Of a stretch of DNA of 64,000 nucleotides, positions 59,480 to 64,000 are shown piece by piece (the first letter of the stretch is position 1; each line of letters opens with the position of its first letter). Made by a program: the position numbers and the translations under genes. The DNA is from Liolophura sinensis. Lineage: Eukaryota; Mollusca; Polyplacophora; Chitonida; Chitonidae. The stretch spans positions 23,130,953 to 23,194,952 of the forward strand of contig NC_088307.1 in the NCBI RefSeq assembly GCF_032854445.1, read 5' to 3'. A model generated the notes under the pieces. That model was not told where the DNA came from. It was given only the letters and a program-made list of their open reading frames with translations, and did not search any database.

Positions 59480-62400
59480 AAGAATTTACATGATGTAATG
59501 TACCAGCCTGACTTGTGACTGGCTGGTGGCTGAGCTCTCATATCCACTGAAACAAGGGCAGGTAACCATTCTTATTACTTCATAACTTCTATTTATTACC
59601 TAAGCGTTTTGCGTCCTACCAAAGATTTCTTTTAGCTTAAACAACGGTAGTCAGCTATACTACTGGAGAAAATTGGAGTGGCTGGGGTAAAACACCACCT
59701 TACTTAGGGTTCATAATCAAGTTCCTTACCCTAATTCTTCTAATTTTTAGAACAGATAGTAGTAGCCCTGAAAGCAAAGAATTACATTTCTCTTCCACTT
59801 TTTTTCGCAAAGTAACGATATGAATGTGTTGTTCATTAAATGGACTAACCATGTGAAAAAACAAGAAACTAAATATTTCTGCTACACTTCCATGTATACT
59901 GGCTAAAATAAGCAGACTACGTTTCCCAGAAATTTAGAACAATTAGGATACTTGAAAGGCCAACTTCAGTTTCAAGAAAAAACTGTTTCAGGTCATTTAC
60001 CATGCTATAAATACCTTTTGAAAGTTTGTTTGGCAGATAGGATGATTTGAAGTTCTATTTCAGTTTCAAGAGAAACTTTCAGCATAACTGAGTTACATGT
60101 ACATGTACATATTTTGATTATCGACAATTTATGAACTAGCACGGTTATACGTACATGATTTGCATACTGATTTTGATTCATTCGCCTAGAACATCCCGTG
60201 CTTCTTTCCCTCATCATTTAAAACTGTTGACCGCTTCTCTTTGTAAGGGTCTGTTCTAATTCATACTTTATATACCTTTTGGTTGTGCTGAATGTTCATT
60301 TGAACCTAGCAATTATCGACCTGAAAGGTCCATTTACTTTGACGGCTGGTACACGGATGTCTGTTTTTATGCCTATATTTACCAGAGTATAAAGCAGTTT
60401 TAAGGTTTGTTTGAAAGGTACAGTACTTGTAGGATGATATTCCTCCTGGAAAATTAGAGCTTCAGATTAGTTTCTAAAAATACATTTTTTTTAAGGCAAA
60501 TACTTGACAAAGGTAAACATGAAACAGTGTACTTCACTTTTACCTTCTTTTTCCTTCTTTTTTTCGCAGGGAGACAGTCAGGGAGGTTCACCAGTGCACT
60601 CGTCGCAAGTGCATTGTGGGAAAAAAAGTCAGTATTATTTCTTTTCTAATTAAAAAAAAATAGTTTGTTTTTGACGCTTGATCAATCCAAAAAGGCACAC
60701 AGTTCTTGAAACATAAGTATATGGGATTTGCTACAATTAAGATAAAAGTTCCCTGTGGCCAATTTCACAATACGTTGTAAATCAATTTTTTGTAATTTTT
60801 TTTGCAACTGACATCATCTGATGACACCATAACATAGACAACGTTTTTTACGAGAAGTTATGACAATATGATATACTTCAAAAACAATTACTGCTGCTTA
60901 ATTTTGTAGCAGCGCAACACACAGTAAGCCTTACTGAAGAGTTTATATGCTCTCACTATTTATTAATACAACCTCGTATACTGCCATGTATAACTGGCTC
61001 CAAATGCTCAGCACACATTTTGTTTTAAAACACATTTAGCCAACAGCAAACTTTTTAAGAGAATAAAAATAATACATATGATTTTTTTCTTTTATACACA
61101 TTTTTAATTTCAGGAATTTTTCAACAGTTCACGCTTTGCTGCACAAAAACACAGTACGTAACAAAATGATTTCAACTTGCAGGGTGGTAATGTGTGAAAA
61201 CAGCCAGATCATATTAACAACCTTAACTTTCGCCCATGAAACATGCTGCTTTTGTTTACCTGTTGGCACATTTTGCCTGATTCCGACAAAAGGGTTTTTT
61301 TAAGAGTTGTTTCGCAGGTTGGACGACAGATTAATGGTAAAATGTCAGTTTTAGCACCACAAGTAATAGTTTTATGACATGTATTTACCTTTATAAATGC
61401 ACTTTTTCAGGTGAAAGTTTTAGTCATGCACAGTAGATTGATACCAGCCATGGGCATGACAATGAGGCTGAAGATCAGGTGATATAAAAGTGCACAGTTC
61501 GTACGTCTGTAATTATTGACAATTAGAACAGAAATGCCATCAATTAGACCATAATCAATATCCTTCTTGTTTCTTATCTTGAGAATAAACAAGGAACAGT
61601 GTTAAAATTAATGTGCCTGTACTTACAATAATGTCCAGTATCCTAAATCTTCAAACTTTTCGCTTATGAAAGATCACCTTTCAGTGCAATTTATTCACAT
61701 TTTTAATTTCATTTTGGAGACAAAACTATATGAGTTGGATTGGCCGGTTTCAGGGCTTTACAAATCATATAATTTTATCAGTCTACAGAGAATAATATCT
61801 TCACACATGTAAAGAGGTTGAAGAAAAACTGCACCTGTCTAAATGTTGCTAAAATGCCCAAACTAACATTGTACAGTTACAAAAAAAAAATGTACATTAA
61901 AATTTATGTCTTAAACTTATACAACTTTGAATATTTAATAGATCAATGTAGATAACTGCAGGTGTTTCCAGTAAATGTGTCAATATTAAGATGTCACTGC
62001 ACAAAATAACAGTGTATTCAAACTTTTATGGTTAAAAATACAGCAACACATTTCACATGCAGTCTGTAGTAATGAGTACATCTGTACCAATTACCAGATT
62101 TTATCCTATAAAATGCACAGGAAAAAGTGCATTTACACAGGCAAATATTGTAACCCTAATTCTTCTAACTTTTGGGACAGCTGGTTGACTCAATAAAAAT
62201 ATAATTGTACCAGGAATACTTAGTTTTTTTTGGTTTTTTTTTTTTTTCACATGCTTAGTCTTTCTAACGAACAACATATTCATATCTTTACTAAAAAAAA
62301 AAAAAAATGGAAGATAAATGTAAATGCAATTCTTTGCTTTCAATGCTACAAATATCTGTCCTAAAAATCAGAAGAATCATAAAAAAAATCCTAAACACCT

Positions 62401-62715
62401 TTTCTGACATCAACAGATCTCTGGGAATCAGCCTAATGATTTAACATGTTGGCTTACGAATAACTTAACAATGAACACAGCTATGTAAGCACGATATTTT
62501 ATGTCCAAATTACATCACTGTTTAATTTCTATCATTACTGATAACTCAAACATTTACATCTATGTTGAAAATATTTGTATTTTGTTGATAATTATTTGTG
62601 CCAGGTTAAATCCCTCCACCTTAAGACAACAGCTAACGAAAGCAGCACATTTTTCGCTGTAGATTCCTGCTGTGATATGACGATACTAGGCCAAGAATCT
62701 GCAAGGGAGAGCGGA

Positions 62716-62737
62716 GGGGGGGGGGGGGGGGGGGGGG
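62716..62737 (+). repeat. Poly-G tract
   Basis: 22 consecutive G residues. Confidence 0.95.
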
Positions 62738-63742
62738 TGACACAATCTCTTAACATCAGCACTGGCCAGTATGCTGGCCCACTGTGCGCCCAGACCCTTC
62801 CATCAACCACACTGCATTCCTCAGGGATATGGCTTCTCAGGTAGGGTTAAATCTCCAGCCTTAAGCACACGTACCCACAGGATCCCTTTTTTAATACCTG
62901 AGCGTCCTCATGAAAGCTAACATATGGCGGTATTAACACACGTACCTGTGTAGCATTGTGATGTGAGGAAGGAGTATGCAGATTTATACAGGTAACACAG
63001 CCTATGTGTGTAATCGCTTGAAACTTTTCACAAGCAACACATGAACAGCTTTATATATCATTCTTCAAGCTTATCGTTTAATACTGCTCAAATCTGTACA
63101 AAACTTGGCTGCCCTACCTAAGGCTACTTATTACCATCAAAAGCAAACATACTCATATCTACCTGTACGTTCAAACCCGACCTGTGATTACTGATGTAAC
63201 AATATTTTATGATCATACTAATATAACAACCCATATTTAAATGTAGGGAAATATACCTACACCTCTACAGGCAGCTTCAGCAGTTTCTCTCTGTATGTAC
63301 TATTAGTATATGTGTATACTATATACATAATAACTATTTTAACATCTATTTCCTTTCTGTTCATGTATATCAACATGTAGCATCACACAAAGCAAATGAA
63401 CTATTACATGTATACTGATCTTAAAACCTGCACCTAACCCACAAAGATGAATAACAACCCAGACACATATCATCTCTGCTTGCCCCAAAGCCACAGTAAA
63501 AATTAAAACACATACATGCATACAGATATGCATAGCCTAGAAACAAGAGGACACACAACTTTTAATACATCGTGGAATGATGCTACCTACCCCTATTTCT
63601 GTAACACAGTCATATCCGTCTCTCATTACCTGGTCTGTCAGAATCCTTAGCACACCAGCCGGCCTGAGCCAAGTCATCAAAGTTGTCATATGTCCTGTAC
63701 ATACAATGTACATGTACATGACCTCTGGGTTAGCAGGCCATC

Positions 63743-63820
63743 AGCCAATCAGCTGGATCCTGACCTCTGAGCTATCAGCCAATCAGTAGGGTCCTGACAA
63801 GCAGGCAATCAGCCAATCAA
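63743..63820 (+). promoter_or_regulatory. Three AGCCAATCA (NF-Y type) motifs
   Basis: CCAAT at 63745, 63779 and 63813, each within CAGCCAATCA; spacing is 34 bases. The block is also a small tandem repeat (GATCCTGACCTCTG and GGTCCTGAC between motifs). Confidence 0.35.
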
Positions 63821-64000
63821 CAGGTTTCAGGGAAGTGATGCTGGCTTTCAATGATACATAGTCTCACTTGACATCAATGCCAGGTGACCCTTGGAACATT
63901 AAAGACTTCCGTCAACAACATCAAAACAACACTGTATGTCTGACACAGTCTAGCAAACAAGGAGACAGCCTGGAGATCCTTGTTTATCATAAATATCATT

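Larger units (their letters stand above)
57735..64000. other. Upstream region or 5' intron of CTR1
   Basis: No coding exon recognised. Holds a family repeat fragment at 58725..58800, a reverse family E fragment near 60225..60300, diverged repeats shared with intron 1 (61.3-61.9 and 62.1-62.4 kb), a G run and a CCAAT trio. Confidence 0.4.

Noticed and set aside
62575..62844. 89-codon frame with poly-Gly
   Set aside because: Driven by a 22-G tract; no domain on either side.

Overview
Eukaryotic, intron-rich, AT-rich and repeat-laden DNA, most probably from a mollusc or another lophotrochozoan. The reasons are about twenty copies of a tRNA-headed SINE of the type common in molluscs, a secreted multi-WAP protein of the kind known from mollusc shell and mucus, and vertebrate-like exon structures with GT-AG introns. 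Taxon assignment is an inference; no rRNA or mitochondrial marker is present.

Layout. (1) 1-3.4 kb, plus strand: the last four coding exons of a dopamine/tyramine beta-hydroxylase-type copper monooxygenase; its 5' part lies outside the window. (2) 3.4-9.8 kb: minisatellites at 4.3 and 5.6 kb, SINEs, a decayed partial copy of a WAP exon (7.1-7.3 kb) and a Ty3/gypsy integrase relic (8.1-8.6 kb). (3) 10.2-15.7 kb, minus strand: a five-exon secreted cysteine-rich/WAP gene whose exons join without a frame break; its first exon was not found. (4) 16-25 kb: no gene recognised; satellites, long TA runs, fold-back MITEs and a locally clustered interspersed repeat. (5) 25.3-29.3 kb, minus strand: two tandem, intronless genes of the diaminopimelate epimerase (DapF) fold, a bacterial/plant family not expected in an animal. 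The first is intact; the second is whole except for one in-frame TGA. This is the most unusual content of the window. (6) 29.3-36.3 kb: no gene; repeats and a 22-bp perfect hairpin. (7) 36.35-57.5 kb, minus strand: a complete high-affinity copper transporter (CTR1/SLC31A1 type) of five coding exons, 206 residues, with a first coding exon of only ten codons separated by an intron of about 18 kb full of SINEs and minisatellites. (8) 57.7-64 kb: upstream sequence or 5' non-coding intron of the copper transporter, with an X-box-like palindrome and a CCAAT trio.

The genes are not an operon. Two are copper proteins (a copper-dependent monooxygenase and a copper importer), but their proximity may be chance. 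The exon calls rest on splice sites, phase agreement and family resemblance recalled by eye; no alignment or search was run.
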